DNA from: Unio delphinus
Lineage: Eukaryota > Mollusca > Bivalvia > Unionida > Unionidae
NCBI GenBank assembly: GCA_029339505.1
Contig: JAQISU010000123.1
Location: forward strand, 682,001-746,000
Direction: 5' to 3'
DNA: 64,000 nucleotides
The position numbers and the translations under genes were made by a program. Each line of letters starts with the position of its first letter. Positions within the stretch are counted from its first letter, which is position 1. A model generated the notes under the pieces. The model was not told the origin of the DNA, made no database searches, and saw only the letters and a program-made list of their open reading frames with translations. Shown piece after piece: positions 44,701 to 54,332 of the stretch.

Positions 44701-45159
44701 TGGACGCTAGGATACGCAGCAACAATACACTCTTCACAGGGATTGACTATATCGAATACAATTGTTTGGATGGTGGATAATCACATCGAATGGTCAAATT
44801 TAGTCTATCTCGCAGTATCCAGAGTACGAAACATAAATCAACTTCGAAGAGTTGTTTTCGATGATAATGACACAATAATAAGTGATATTGATGTTAGCAT
44901 CATTAATAAAAAACTCTCCGGTTACAAACAACAGGACAAAAAAAAACGAGAATTTGATATTGATGCTGAACTAATAATCACTTTGAAGAAACAACAGAAT
45001 GATCACTGCGCGAGTTGCAATTGTATAATGCGTTGGCAGTATTCGGATAAGGATCCTCGCCAATTCACCGTAGACAGAAAAAATAACAGTCTCGGTCATG
45101 TCAGAAACAATGTGATGTTGACTTGTCTTGAGTGCAATAGACGCAACGGTGCTAGTTAA
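41656..45159 (+). CDS. Family-B DNA polymerase fused to SF1 helicase and HNH tail (element 3)
   Basis: 1167 residues, the only fully open copy. Residues 1-60: repeat unit and FNEFKRDGASYCWSTF block. 60-400: unassigned region with a conserved IIDHNKHAWTPAVTIF stretch; no exonuclease triad is obvious. About 405-690: polymerase, with GGLWNTKY (YxGG-like), motif A SIDIAACYPGSF at 420, motif B-like GRRIIGKFTQGG near 575, motif C ATDSMYI near 675. About 750-1090: SF1 helicase with Walker A GCGGSGKTT, WDEI, GDHGQPPP, the DYRS segment and TIHSSQGLT. About 1115-1167: Cys-rich HNH-like tail (CASCNCIMRW, DRKNNSLGH, CLECNRRNG). This would replicate the element. Upstream repeats make the true start uncertain; 41656 is the first productive ATG. 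Confidence 0.88.
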   Translation: MKEFKRLLKINPRLNLDKPKKTSKRDYPWKDAQFNLDIVSNTPKNTILDKAMISKIRDCFNEFKRDGASYCWSTFRIDGVVDATMSDEKAAVIISRVGEKRHFFRIKFIIEVDGKWIIRDKFEPILKNKKAVIVSRDSKPGILTGIDKPYYERSYSVTAMVYGIYPLNDKPDIAKLAPMKYSSSLNCVAERIIEHFTNASRGNKLTDLRRKKITEWELTVKQHGAKISDIAKLEASLKFPISVTTITGEVLYEPKYQSRGAPIQIIDHNKHAWTPAVTIFPRERTVRYIPKEFVGDVFYEERLFDAIHALCKDDPVSVWLLRSDEEFDQFVKPNGELYRVEELDNRMRKIASDFSPENSHEKLLTDSFTIPSVVAHFAREKNSWRPTRSDFLEDVKLSCVEFGHGGLWNTKYSRDGMISIDIAACYPGSFLGYGECAEYFKRFGHPTHEMTRVAINGPLPDFDLTGFARVISFELATGLHPCSYVWLGRHLSEKHWMPIVLLRYMIDCGMLISLIVSEAIICYRAQKEVWLPQPDLDRIINELRKQFPDFSEEEIINWSKKLFEIKKEQVKDLGRRIIGKFTQGGRYDNAKYSSRLIIDVAEYDFIVADLMKQGKLVSRKDAFLSNGEKLGTVVTYCDGYNSQYTHLRSSMLAYASINLFSMINRFPNTAVRVATDSMYIHNKYKSAVAAFTDPEENWGRWRFKKEMLHEYCESADVAMDDKYLCCNRIEIQSEFSNAPPVSDPICRYKTVYLNGCGGSGKTTRAIELFRRGNASVSNMIVLTPTHRLAREMIQRGVNACTYHSFFRWKGDKWTPERMGDKFIPEIIIWDEICTVSLDVLKTFLEWLLNKNTKVVMCGDHGQPPPFVGASPHEWLKGFVDYYEEITTDYRSLDERLREFKALIRLQPDRIQCEIAREVISETPMNDFWEAWRPNDLIIASRKIVRDTLQMKLFELHKEKFATLPVPLCYRPSDTRKQNIEVDIPGQSEKQILVLNDIVLVDINVVEDALRANKSPWTLGYAATIHSSQGLTISNTIVWMVDNHIEWSNLVYLAVSRVRNINQLRRVVFDDNDTIISDIDVSIINKKLSGYKQQDKKKREFDIDAELIITLKKQQNDHCASCNCIMRWQYSDKDPRQFTVDRKNNSLGHVRNNVMLTCLECNRRNGAS
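43970..43985. repeat. Palindrome GAAACGCTAGCGTTTC inside the helicase
   Basis: Encodes GNASVS just after the Walker A helix; element 1 lacks it at this site and element 2 has a one-base variant (20862-20877). Confidence 0.93.
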
Positions 45160-46100
45160 GACCATGCGGTGGCAATTGAGTATCCTCGGGAATCACTTGT
45201 AGTTGTTGTCGAGTAAATCCTCGTTGAGGGGCAGTTGAATCCAGTTTATAGACTGGAGGTCTACCAGTTGATCGTGTTATACTAGATATCTTATGCGTAG
45301 TGACGCTCCAAATAGGATCAGTAGCCCTTTTTCTACCCCCTTCAAGCTCTCCTGGTTCGTATAAGTACCTCACAATGACATTACTACCAAGAATCGGTTC
45401 TTTGAAATCTTTTTGTGGTTGTACGGGTATTGACTTCTTTTTAATCGCGTTGATAGGTTTCATGTTGATTGTTCTAGTAATCTCGTTATTCAGTTATTCA
45501 GTCAATCACAGATGGTAATCTTTTAACCCATTCACGGGATCGCTTTTCTTGAATGAATTCTTTTACGTATTGATATCCAAATAACCGCTCAGCAATCGTC
45601 CGATTAAATCGTTCGACAATGGCCTGATCGCGATGTAGCGCAGTATGCCCTCGTCGTATGGTGACATTATGATTTTTCATTGTAGATAACACTACACCCT
45701 GAAATTCCTTGCCAGGATCAACCTGCAATAGATTTGGCCAGTGCAGAGGACCTCGTCGATAAATCCTTTCAAATGCAGAAGCGACTTCAGTGGCTGATTT
45801 TGTTTTTAATGGTTCTGCTTCTTTGTATCGACTCGCAACATCAACTACGGTTAAAGCATATTTGTAACCACGATCATGTGGCAGAAATAATATATCAGCC
45901 TGATGAACTTCATTAGGAGCGGTCACATCAAAATGCGAGAATTGAATTTGTTTAGGCGGTGGTAGATAAATTTGCCATAGTGCCTGTTTGGATAACCAAT
46001 TAGCCGCAGTGGTTTTTTTCACTTTTGCAGCGCTAGCGAGTTTATGGACTGCTGATTTACCCCTCCAGTATCCTCTTGGGGAATAATAAATTGATTCCAT
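45152..46100 (-). pseudogene. Integrase pseudogene (element 3)
   Basis: Start MESIYY at 46100; catalytic residues present (HQADILFLP, LQVDPGKEF, AIVERFN). A 4-bp insertion in a TTCAGT repeat (about 45489-45505) shifts the frame between the core and the C-terminal domain, leaving 45498-46118 and 45152-45463 as separate open parts. Close to element 2 but without its palindrome insertion. Confidence 0.88.
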
Positions 46101-46104
46101 ATTA

Positions 46105-46463
46105 TTAATTACCAGCACCTAACATCAATTTACTTTTCATAGCCGATTTTATCAAAAATGAAGACAATTTTTCTTTGAAGGATTTATCAGGAATAGCATT
46201 TAACGCATGAATTAATTTCACATCCGCGAGATGCCTGTTTTGCAGATTGCTGCTTTTATAAGCAACATCATGAAGGTGACAGGCCTTATCAATGGCGTTT
46301 ATTGGTTCTTCACCGGGGTTGGGTTGATTTTGATTATTGAGTCTGATATCAAGTCTGGTTCCCGGTCCACAGTAGCTATATCCTGGAAGGTGCTTTTCTC
46401 CGGGGTACATTGCCCATGGGGTTCCAGGGAGCTTTGCCAATTTGGCTGCGATATCACCTCCTC
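46105..46463 (-). CDS. Parvovirus-type phospholipase A2 domain, -1 frame of zinc-ribbon gene (element 3)
   Basis: YCGPGT calcium loop and DKACHLHDVAY catalytic motif. Lacks an ATG (nearest candidate TTG at 46440). Open back to the heptamer at 46464-46470. Confidence 0.85.
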
Positions 46464-46643
46464 GTTTTTTTTTAAAACATCTCCGAATTGTAAAATCTTT
46501 GATTTTGTAGAAACAAATCTAAATTTTTTTGTTCCACATGTTGCACATCTACCAGTAAGTGCTGATCTGTTATTTTTAGTTGTAACCGTCGTCACATCAT
46601 TTGTGCTAGTACGCGTTTTACACTTCACACAATATAGATCCAT
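46299..46643 (-). CDS. Zinc-ribbon protein with extended tail (element 3)
   Basis: YCVKCK and CATC ribbons. The usual TGA stop after SQPN is TGG here, so the zero frame runs 46 codons further through the PLA2 region. The extension has no homologue and is probably a by-product of stop loss. Confidence 0.65.
   Translation of the reverse strand: MDLYCVKCKTRTSTNDVTTVTTKNNRSALTGRCATCGTKKFRFVSTKSKILQFGDVLKKNEEVISQPNWQSSLEPHGQCTPEKSTFQDIATVDREPDLISDSIIKINPTPVKNQ
46464..46470 (-). promoter_or_regulatory. Putative -1 ribosomal frameshift site A_AAA_AAC (element 3)
   Basis: Zinc-ribbon frame TTA AAA AAA AAC GAG; same position as in elements 1 and 2 despite different flanking codons. Confidence 0.75.
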
Positions 46644-46648
46644 AATTT

Positions 46649-47320
46649 ATGTATAGAGATATGGATATAATTGATTTTTCGGCGACTAAAACAAGAGAAC
46701 CAATTAAGCATCATGCAGCGCTACCAAACTCTATCCGGATGATTATAATCGGGCCATCTGGATCCGGTAAAACGCAATTGTTGCTCAATTTAATAATGAG
46801 ATGGATGAAGTGGGATAAGTTGTATTTAATTGCCCCTAGCGTAGATGATCAACGATGTTATGAAGTGTTAAAGGATTTTAACGAGAATGCATCAGAAATT
46901 AAGGGTGAGAACGCCATTGATTTTATAACCGATATCGATGAAGCACCGAGTATTGATGATATTGATGGAGATATTAACAATTTAGTCGTATACGACGATA
47001 TAATGTTGGATAAACAAAAAAATCCTGCTAGGATCTTTTCCAGAGGCAGGCATAAAAACACTGACGTGATATATGTCACTCAACGCTACACTCAGGTTCC
47101 AAAAGTCATCAGAGATAACTGCAATATTCTTGCTGTATTCAACGGAGTTGATACTCATACTCTTAGAAATATTTGGCAGACATGGTGCTCTGATATGGAC
47201 TTCAATCAATTTCGAGATTTCTTTAGTCATGCTCAGTCGACTCCGCACGGATTCGCAACAATAAATCTACATGATCCTCGGACACGATATCGTATCGGAC
47301 TGGATCAAATATTCGGTTGA
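46649..47320 (+). CDS. Packaging ATPase (element 3)
   Basis: 223 residues, intact, Walker A GPSGSGKTQ and Walker B NNLVVYDD. Starts 5 bp from the divergent zinc-ribbon gene. Its last codons lie inside the terminal inverted repeat, so a copy of them is found at the other end (near 32560). Confidence 0.9.
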   Translation: MYRDMDIIDFSATKTREPIKHHAALPNSIRMIIIGPSGSGKTQLLLNLIMRWMKWDKLYLIAPSVDDQRCYEVLKDFNENASEIKGENAIDFITDIDEAPSIDDIDGDINNLVVYDDIMLDKQKNPARIFSRGRHKNTDVIYVTQRYTQVPKVIRDNCNILAVFNGVDTHTLRNIWQTWCSDMDFNQFRDFFSHAQSTPHGFATINLHDPRTRYRIGLDQIFG

Positions 47321-47587
47321 AATCGTAAAAGAATTATTAACCCAGAACTGAAAACTTTAGCAGCAGAGAGGGTGGATGACCACATCGTTGCGAGCAAAAT
47401 TGATTAAAAAATCGTAAAATCTCCGTTTTCGCAAAAATGGAGACTTTTTTTTTGGTTAAATGAGATTTTGTTGGAAGCCTTATTTTTTGTCTGAAAACGT
47501 AGTCTATAGGCCATATTTTGCTCGAAAACATGATCTGTAAGCCTTATTTTTGCTCGAAAACGTGGTCTGTTCACCCTCTCTGCTGCT
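47278..47587 (-). repeat. Right terminal inverted repeat of element 3
   Basis: Inverted counterpart of 32292-32590. The outer bracketed block is 47359-47587. It starts within the 3' end of the ATPase gene. Confidence 0.9.
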
Positions 47588-47689
47588 CGTCGAAATAAGC
47601 ATGACAATTTGATAGTAATAGTAGATTAAGGGACTGGGACTTTGCTTTTTTGTCGACATAGGCGGCTTGTCGATATAAGTGGGTAGGAC

Positions 47690-47691
47690 TC

Positions 47692-47786
<95 letters not shown>
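47690..47786. repeat. (TG)n(TA)n microsatellite
   Basis: GT repeats followed by about 80 bp of TA repeats in host DNA just right of element 3. Confidence 0.97.
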
Positions 47787-47788
<2 letters not shown>

Positions 47789-48065
47789 TGGCATATATGT
47801 TTCAGTGGGCTATTAGCGAATCTGAAGCTACATGTATACAAGTTTGTTTTGTGAAAAATGGAGCCTTTATTAAAACATGGTGATCCTCTGATTTGCACCT
47901 TTTTTTGGGGGGGGGGGATGTGTGTGTATGTGTGTGTGATGGAATCATATAATGGTGAGCTATTAAGTTTAATGGATGCAAGCTAAAACATGTAAGGGGC
48001 CAGTGCCCCATTTTTTCATATGTGCAGATGTCCATGCGTGTGTTGCAAAGACAGCATTTTTTAAG

Positions 48066-48625
48066 CCCATGATACACATTTGGCTGGTCATTTAGAGGTC
48101 AGTAAGACTTATCACGAGATCTTGAATAATTTGTACTGGCCAGAAATTAAAAGCAATGTTTCTCAGTACTGTAGATATTGTCACACTTGTCAAATGGTAG
48201 GAAAACCATATCATATGATACCCAAGACATGCCCGCAATCTATTCCTGCATTTGATAAACCATGTACATGTACCAGAATAATGGTAGACACTGTTGGCCC
48301 CTTACCTAAGACCAAGCCAGGCAACCAATACTTGCTGACCATAATGTGCGTGTCCACAAGATTTCAAGTTTTGTAATATTACAACTAAAACCATAGTAAA
48401 AGCTTTGATTTTATATTTTTTTTTAAAAACCACATTTCTTCCCATTTTGCATTCCAAATCTGTCCAATCTGATCAAGAGTCAAAGTTTGTTGAAAGTTTC
48501 CAACAAGTTACTCATTGGTTAGTCATCCAGCAGCTTACATCTCTTCCCCATCACCCTAAAAGTCAAGGGACTTTTGAAAGAGTTCAACAAATCTTGATTT
48601 TATATTGGAAAAGACATGGATGAAA
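48066..48625 (+). pseudogene. Ty3/gypsy-type retrotransposon integrase relic
   Basis: The plus strand encodes an HHCC zinc finger (HLAGHLEVSKT ... CRYCHTC) and integrase core pieces (MVDTVGPLPK; QSDQESKF; HHPKSQGTFERV), with stops and frameshifts between 48375 and 48405. No LTR found. Unrelated to the Polinton integrases. Confidence 0.75.
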
Positions 48626-48824
48626 GCATTCATTACACTGTTTGCTGTTAGGAATTAATCAAGTTTAGTCCATTCACATTGTATTCTAGGGAGAATATTT
48701 CATTAATTTTACATAACTTCATGGTTTTTGCTCTTTTCAAACCACGGTCATAACAATCCTTATACTTAACCTACATCTACTTCAATGTGTGCAAGCATGT
48801 GTGATTTTGATTATTAACACAGCT

Positions 48825-49040
48825 TTAAAAAATTTTCAGTCATATCACGCTGATGTCTTCAATGTGGCAGTTTATCATGATGTCTAGCACTGGGGCATCA
48901 TGTCGCAGACATGTAGCAATATGTCCCACCCAGTCACATTAATTTTGACACCATGCAAATTAGTCCTAACCATAAGCTCTTAGTTTCAACCTGCAACCTA
49001 CTGCATCCAAGTTGGATTTTCTAACCACCAGGCCACTGGA
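48825..49040 (-). repeat. tRNA-derived SINE, minus orientation
   Basis: On the minus strand an A-box-like GGCCTGGTGGTTAG and B-box-like GGTTGCAGGTTGAAAC are followed by a body sharing TAATGTGACTGGG and GACATGATGCCC with 61085-61290. Two copies in this window show it is dispersed. Confidence 0.65.
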
Positions 49041-49557
49041 GCAGTCTCATCTAGTTTTGAGATTAATTTATGTATCCATGTGACATCAATTTATGCATTT
49101 TTATACAAATTCCATTTACGTACATTTTTATACAAGATTAATTTGTTTTGATACAAGATCGATTCATGTATGTTTTAATATATGATAAACAACATGATAT
49201 TATTATGACTTATAACTAGAATGCCAAATCTTCATCAAAGAATTCTAACTGCACTAACTACAGGTACTGTATCACATTCAACAACAGCATCGCCACCGCT
49301 ATAATTGTACCATGCATTCAAATGTAGATTTTGCCCATCACATCTAAACTTTTTAAGACAAATGAAGTTTTAATGCAAGTAATACTTATATCCATTATTT
49401 TTAGCACATTTGAGGAACTCTCATTGTCCGTCTTTTATGCTTATTTCATGGGGACATTTAATTGTGTTTTTTTTGTGTTTCAAAGCCGTCTACAAAATGA
49501 ATAGTTAGCAGTCATCTATTACATCTGACAATGCACGACTTTGACTAATGCTTATGT

Positions 49558-49790
49558 TGGGAGGGCCCCCGAGTAGTTGAGTTGTCGATAGCGCTCTCTG
49601 TTATGGATCACTGCCATTTCACCTTTTATCTGCGTGGGTTCAAGTCTCAGATTCAGCCAATGTGTGTATGTGAGAAAGGTTGCCAGTAGCTTCTTGTGGG
49701 TTGGTGGTTCTTTCCGAGGGTTTTCCCGGGTTCTTCCTCCCCCAATAATACTGGCCATCATGTATAGCCTATCCTGTGCTGAAAAATGGC
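49558..49790 (+). repeat. Second type of tRNA-derived SINE
   Basis: A-box-like GAGTAGTTGAGTTGTCGATA and B-box GGTTCAAGTCTC, then a GGTTCTTTCCGAGGG/CCCGGGTTCTTCC conserved centre like core domains of invertebrate SINEs. Confidence 0.55.
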
Positions 49791-51697
49791 GTTGTCACTA
49801 CAACAAGTTATGTTGCGTAATACAATTCTGGTACTTACCTAAGCATGTATGTTTGTACACTTTTCTGTTGTTAGACTGCACAAGGGTTTCCAAATTGTAT
49901 AGTCTATCTGCTACATTTACCACTGAAGTCAGTTGATTGCATGGTCTTGAAAATGAATCTCACACAGGATAAGCAGTAACTTTCTTTTCAAAATGAATTG
50001 GCAATGAATAAGGTTTTTCTTTAAGATTGTGCACTATGAGTATGGTCTGCAAGTGATATACATGTAAAATCACTCGAAACATTTTGTAGCCCACATTTAC
50101 AATACATCCCCAAAGAAAACTGTATCTCTATCTGTCCCTAATGGTGACCATTTGAATATAAAAAATGTTATGGGAAAGATATATTAGTCAGGCCTTACCC
50201 TCTAAGCAATAACAAGTCTGAAGACATCATTTACATTAGGTTTCCATTCTGATGAACATAGCTGATGTTTTATCAGTGATACACATCATTGATTTTTATA
50301 TATGTGAACCATAATCTGTAAATGATGTTGTGGAACTCTGGAATTCAAGCTTATTCATGGCCTCATCAATATAAAGCTGCATACCAAATTTTGTAAACAA
50401 ATCAACGATTTCCATTTATCTGGCTGAAACCAAATTACTAACAGATAGGCAGACTGACAAACAGATGAGGAGATGGTTACATTGAGTACTACATAGCTCC
50501 ATCAACTTTTTAAAGAAAGGCTCCAATAGTTACTCTTTCACAATCTAGACATCTAGATTACAAATGAATCACAGCATGTTCTTTCTTTACAAATAAACAG
50601 GGCAGTGCACCTGTCAAACTGAACAAGTACAGATAAATGTTGTAAAATTGTTCTATAAAAGTGTAAAGGTTTATTTTTCTTTAGTACTACTTTCAAAAGT
50701 TAAATTTAGATTCCACTGAAAGAAAACAAGAATTCTTAATGTAATAATCAATTTTACTTTGTAATGCACATTTGGTGGCAACAGGTTGAAAGGTGTAGAA
50801 ATTTAAATCCCTGAAACAAGGTTTTATGGATGCAGTTTTCCAAGAGTAAAAATGTTGTCTAATTTTAGTGGCAATAGGTTAAAAGGAATTGGAATTAAAA
50901 GCCAAATATTTAATCGAATCCCAGAACAACTGTAACAGTGACCCAGTTTTGGTGAACAACATTAGTGTAAACCAGGGAGCACACCATGATAAAGTTTTCA
51001 GTCGACAGGTATTACTGAAGTTACAAACCAAATTGGAAAATGGATTCTTTAACAATTTTATACTATTTCTACAAAAAGGGTCACTGCAAACCAATTCTAG
51101 TTTGATGGAAACAGGTAAAACAATCCTGGATTTTGAATGCACACTTTAGCTAATTGTTTGTGAATCCTGAACTCGTGTTTTGTTGGATGGTTGTTACATA
51201 TTTAACACCCATTTTCTGGAAATGACACACTATACGAACAGGTGTGATGTCAGTGACCTGTAAAGGAAAATTTCTTATAACATTTAGCTGCAAGAGGTCC
51301 TGTTTTCGTGCATGAAATGCATTCATCTCAAGATGCTGCAGCGTAAGTAGTTTGATACCATAAGAAAAGATATAGGAGTTATATCACATACAGGAAGAAT
51401 GGACACAGCTTTTAAGCAATCTCAGTGCACAACTCTATTTTATCCTAAGATGCACACACATGTAAATCTGAGTTCAACATATGAAGCAATGTCTGAATTG
51501 TACTGTTTTCTAAAACAAAATCTCATGATCAAATCAAACCACTTCCTATGTGATAGAAATGCATAAATATGTAATGTGCTTGCATACATCAAACCTTCAA
51601 TTTCTCCTATCAGCAATCCATCAGTGATGAGCAAAACCATTTCCATCCAACCTCATCACCACATAATTCTATTACACAAGTAATTATCTTCTGACAG

Positions 51698-51700
<3 letters not shown>
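49791..51700. other. Host DNA, no feature seen
   Basis: AT-rich, only short chance frames. Confidence 0.6.

Positions 51701-51791
<91 letters not shown>
51701..51791. repeat. (TA)n microsatellite, left part
   Basis: About 90 bp of TA, split from 54275-54329 by the transposon insertion. Confidence 0.97.
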
Positions 51792-51794
<3 letters not shown>

Positions 51795-52107
51795 GGTTCA
51801 TACTGAACTATGGATGATAAATTCAAAGACTTTTCCCAAACTTTCAATGACCACAAACAGAGATTTCCAAGACCTATTTTTGCTAATATTGTGTATACAG
51901 GTTATACGAGAAAAATGAATGCCAAATACTACAATACTGATTACTGATTAAAGTCAAGCTATAATTAATTTCCTAAAATTGTATTATAATTATCAGGAAG
52001 ATAGGTTAACATTCGTTGTTCTTTCAGAAATATGTAACATTTGTGTCAGAGTTAATACAAAATAAATTGTTCTCTTAACAGACATCATCATTGCTTTAAA
52101 TGCATTA

Positions 52108-52647
52108 TTATATTTGCTTTCTTTTCTCTTCAATCATTTTGGAAAGAGATGCTACCACTGTCATCTCTTCCTCTGCTTTTCTCCTAAAAGCATTGGACTC
52201 TGTGACATGCACAATGGGTCCTTTTAACTCTGCCTTTTCTGCTTTCTGTACAGAGGAAGCATGTGGGCTGGCAATGTTAGCTTCAAGAGGCAGTTTTCTG
52301 GCTTCTACTTCATCCAAAGCTAACTCCCGTTTCTTTCCTTTTTGGTTTTTCTCATCCTTCTCTGCTTTCTTCTTATCCAGATAAGCATGGTACTTATGTC
52401 TTGCAAAGGAGCCACGTGTCATCATTTCATTGCTAATGATTTCCAAAGGTCCACCTGCTTTTCTCATTGTGTCAATTATTAGCCCTTGAGCTCTGAGGCT
52501 TTCTCTGCTGAGGTTCTCAACAGATACCTGTTTGTTGACAGAAAATCCTCTCTCCACTGTTGCCTGCCCGTGTGACAACAACATTTTCTGGAGACCACAC
52601 CAAAGTTCGACATATTCCTTTCTTTTGGAAAGGTCAGAATAAAACAC
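52108..52647 (-). pseudogene. Transposase C-terminal fragment (hAT-like)
   Basis: 179 codons, including LLSHGQATVERGFSVNKQV, a segment typical of C-terminal regions of transposon-derived proteins, then a long Lys/Glu helix. No catalytic domain remains, so it is a truncated relic. Confidence 0.5.
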
Positions 52648-52758
52648 TTCATCAAGGTTGGGCGTGTTTTTTTCTCCATTTTTTAAAAAAAATAAACATT
52701 ATCTATAAATCTAGTAATATTTCAAGCACTTCAAAGTACTGGGCAAAACGGGCTCAAT

Positions 52759-52979
52759 TATAGTCTAACTATACCAACCCGTTTGTTTCTTTGGAAAGTC
52801 CGTTAATCATGAAATGTGCAGGAGATGGCAGTATCAGTTCCATTCTGGTCACATTCAGGTTAGAAATTATAAATCAATGATTCAGTTGCCTTAGTTATCT
52901 GTACTTTTTATCATTTAATTATTTTCGTTATTGAAATCGATAGGGGTACAAACAAACGGGGATGTATAGTCAGACTATA
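52759..52979. repeat. MITE with 36-bp terminal inverted repeats
   Basis: TATAGTCTAACTATACC and CCCGTTTGTTT at the left are matched, with few changes, by the complement at 52944-52979. 221 bp, non-coding, nested in the hAT-like element. Confidence 0.75.
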
Positions 52980-54271
52980 GTTACACAAATCAATTTTGGC
53001 AATGCGATTTTAATTTTTTTTTAAATACCATTGGGGAAAAAGTCGAGGGTCGGCAATGAGAAACGGGGATATTCCGTCAACTGGAAATACGTTTTTTAAT
53101 TCTTTTATTTATTTACCTAATCAAATGACTTGACTTCTTACAGTTAAAGCTTCACAGCACACGTTTTTTTATATACTCACAATTCAAGAACTACTACTCT
53201 TGCTTAACTCTACTATAGTGTACGCATGCGCACTTTGAAACTGTATATCCGTGAATTGAATTTATTACAATGTATGTTTTTATATTACACCAAGGAACAT
53301 TATTATGTAGAACAAAATTTTTGAAAATGATTTTTTTTTTCTCCCTTAAACGTGTTAAATAAACCGACGGTATAAGTAAATTTAAACGGGCACTGTTTTG
53401 CCACATCACCCAAATCATCACATTAAACAATGTCTTATTTTATACCCGAAGAGTAACAAGTTAACATTATTGTGCACAAAATTACCAATAGCTTATACTT
53501 CTTCATCTTCGTTCCACTAAATGAACAGTATGTAGATATTATTTGTAAGGACACCTTCTCCTATTGAAGCCAAGTTGCTCGTCTTTTTACACAATGTACA
53601 AAACGTCTTTCATTTACATATTTTATCCTTTTGCAGCCATTCCTTGTATTTCTCTTGTTCAAGCCAGATATCGTTGAAAGACCAAAGACCTGGCATTTTT
53701 AAACACTGAACTTGAAGATGTAAATCGAATGAACAAATTTTCAATTCTCGAGCGTGTAACTTTCGCGAACTTTCTACGTAGAATTAGTGTAATTAACATT
53801 TTGATTGGCTAAAACTGATGGACTCGTCCATCAAACGAAAGAAGCCAGGAAAACCAGCTATATCCGAAGCTAACGACCTTGGGCAATTTTATTGGTGACT
53901 TCATTTGATGAAGTGTGTAGCGGCACCGTCTTGCTTTGATGAAGAGTGCATGTGTGATTGAAGTCGCCGCCGAGGTATACTTTGGATGGTCAAACAAAAC
54001 AAAGCCTCTTTTGTTAATGCGGCGGCAATAAACTGAACGGGACATCAAAAGAAAGAAACCAGGATAACTAGATTACATCTGAATCTAACAACCTCGGATA
54101 TTTTTATCTGTGATTCTGGAAATAAATTAATTTTTGGGGGGTTTATTTCAATTTTCAAAGACTTTTAAAGACCTCAGGGTAATATGATCGATTTTCCCAA
54201 ACTTTCAAGGCCTTGAAAATGCTATCTCATTTTTCCCAAACTCTCAAAGACCTTCAAAGACCGTACGAACC

Positions 54272-54274
<3 letters not shown>

Positions 54275-54329
<55 letters not shown>
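54275..54329. repeat. (TA)n microsatellite, right part
   Basis: Continuation of 51701-51791. Confidence 0.97.

Positions 54330-54332
<3 letters not shown>

Larger units (their letters stand above)
32292..47587. mobile_element. Element 3: complete Polinton/adintovirus-like element
   Basis: Terminal inverted repeats of about 300 bp, flanked on both sides by CGTCG (32287-32291 and 47588-47592), which marks a 5-bp target duplication in host DNA. Gene order equals that of elements 1 and 2. The polymerase-helicase-HNH frame is open over 1167 codons, but the integrase has a 4-bp insertion, the membrane-protein gene a TGA, the fibre-like gene a homopolymer frameshift and the HNH gene a TAG. The copy is therefore a young but defective relic. 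Its left and right halves have different closest relatives among the other two copies (see findings). Confidence 0.93.
51792..54274. mobile_element. hAT-like DNA transposon inserted in (TA)n
   Basis: Starts CAGGGTTCATAC and ends GTACGAACCCTG; both ends repeat CAAAGAC/CCCAAACTTTCAA words. The target duplication cannot be measured because the target is (TA)n. Contains one transposase-like frame (52108-52647) and a nested MITE. Family assignment rests on the termini and the ORF only. Confidence 0.65.

Noticed and set aside
1..47587. Free virus genome or contamination instead of integrated elements
   Set aside because: Element 3 has a target duplication in DNA shared with host repeats, element 2 is nested in element 1, and every copy carries inactivating mutations.
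47571..47898. Open frames rich in Tyr-Ile at (TA)n arrays
   Set aside because: Translation of microsatellite; the same for 51610-51801, 54222-54425 and 60549-60794.
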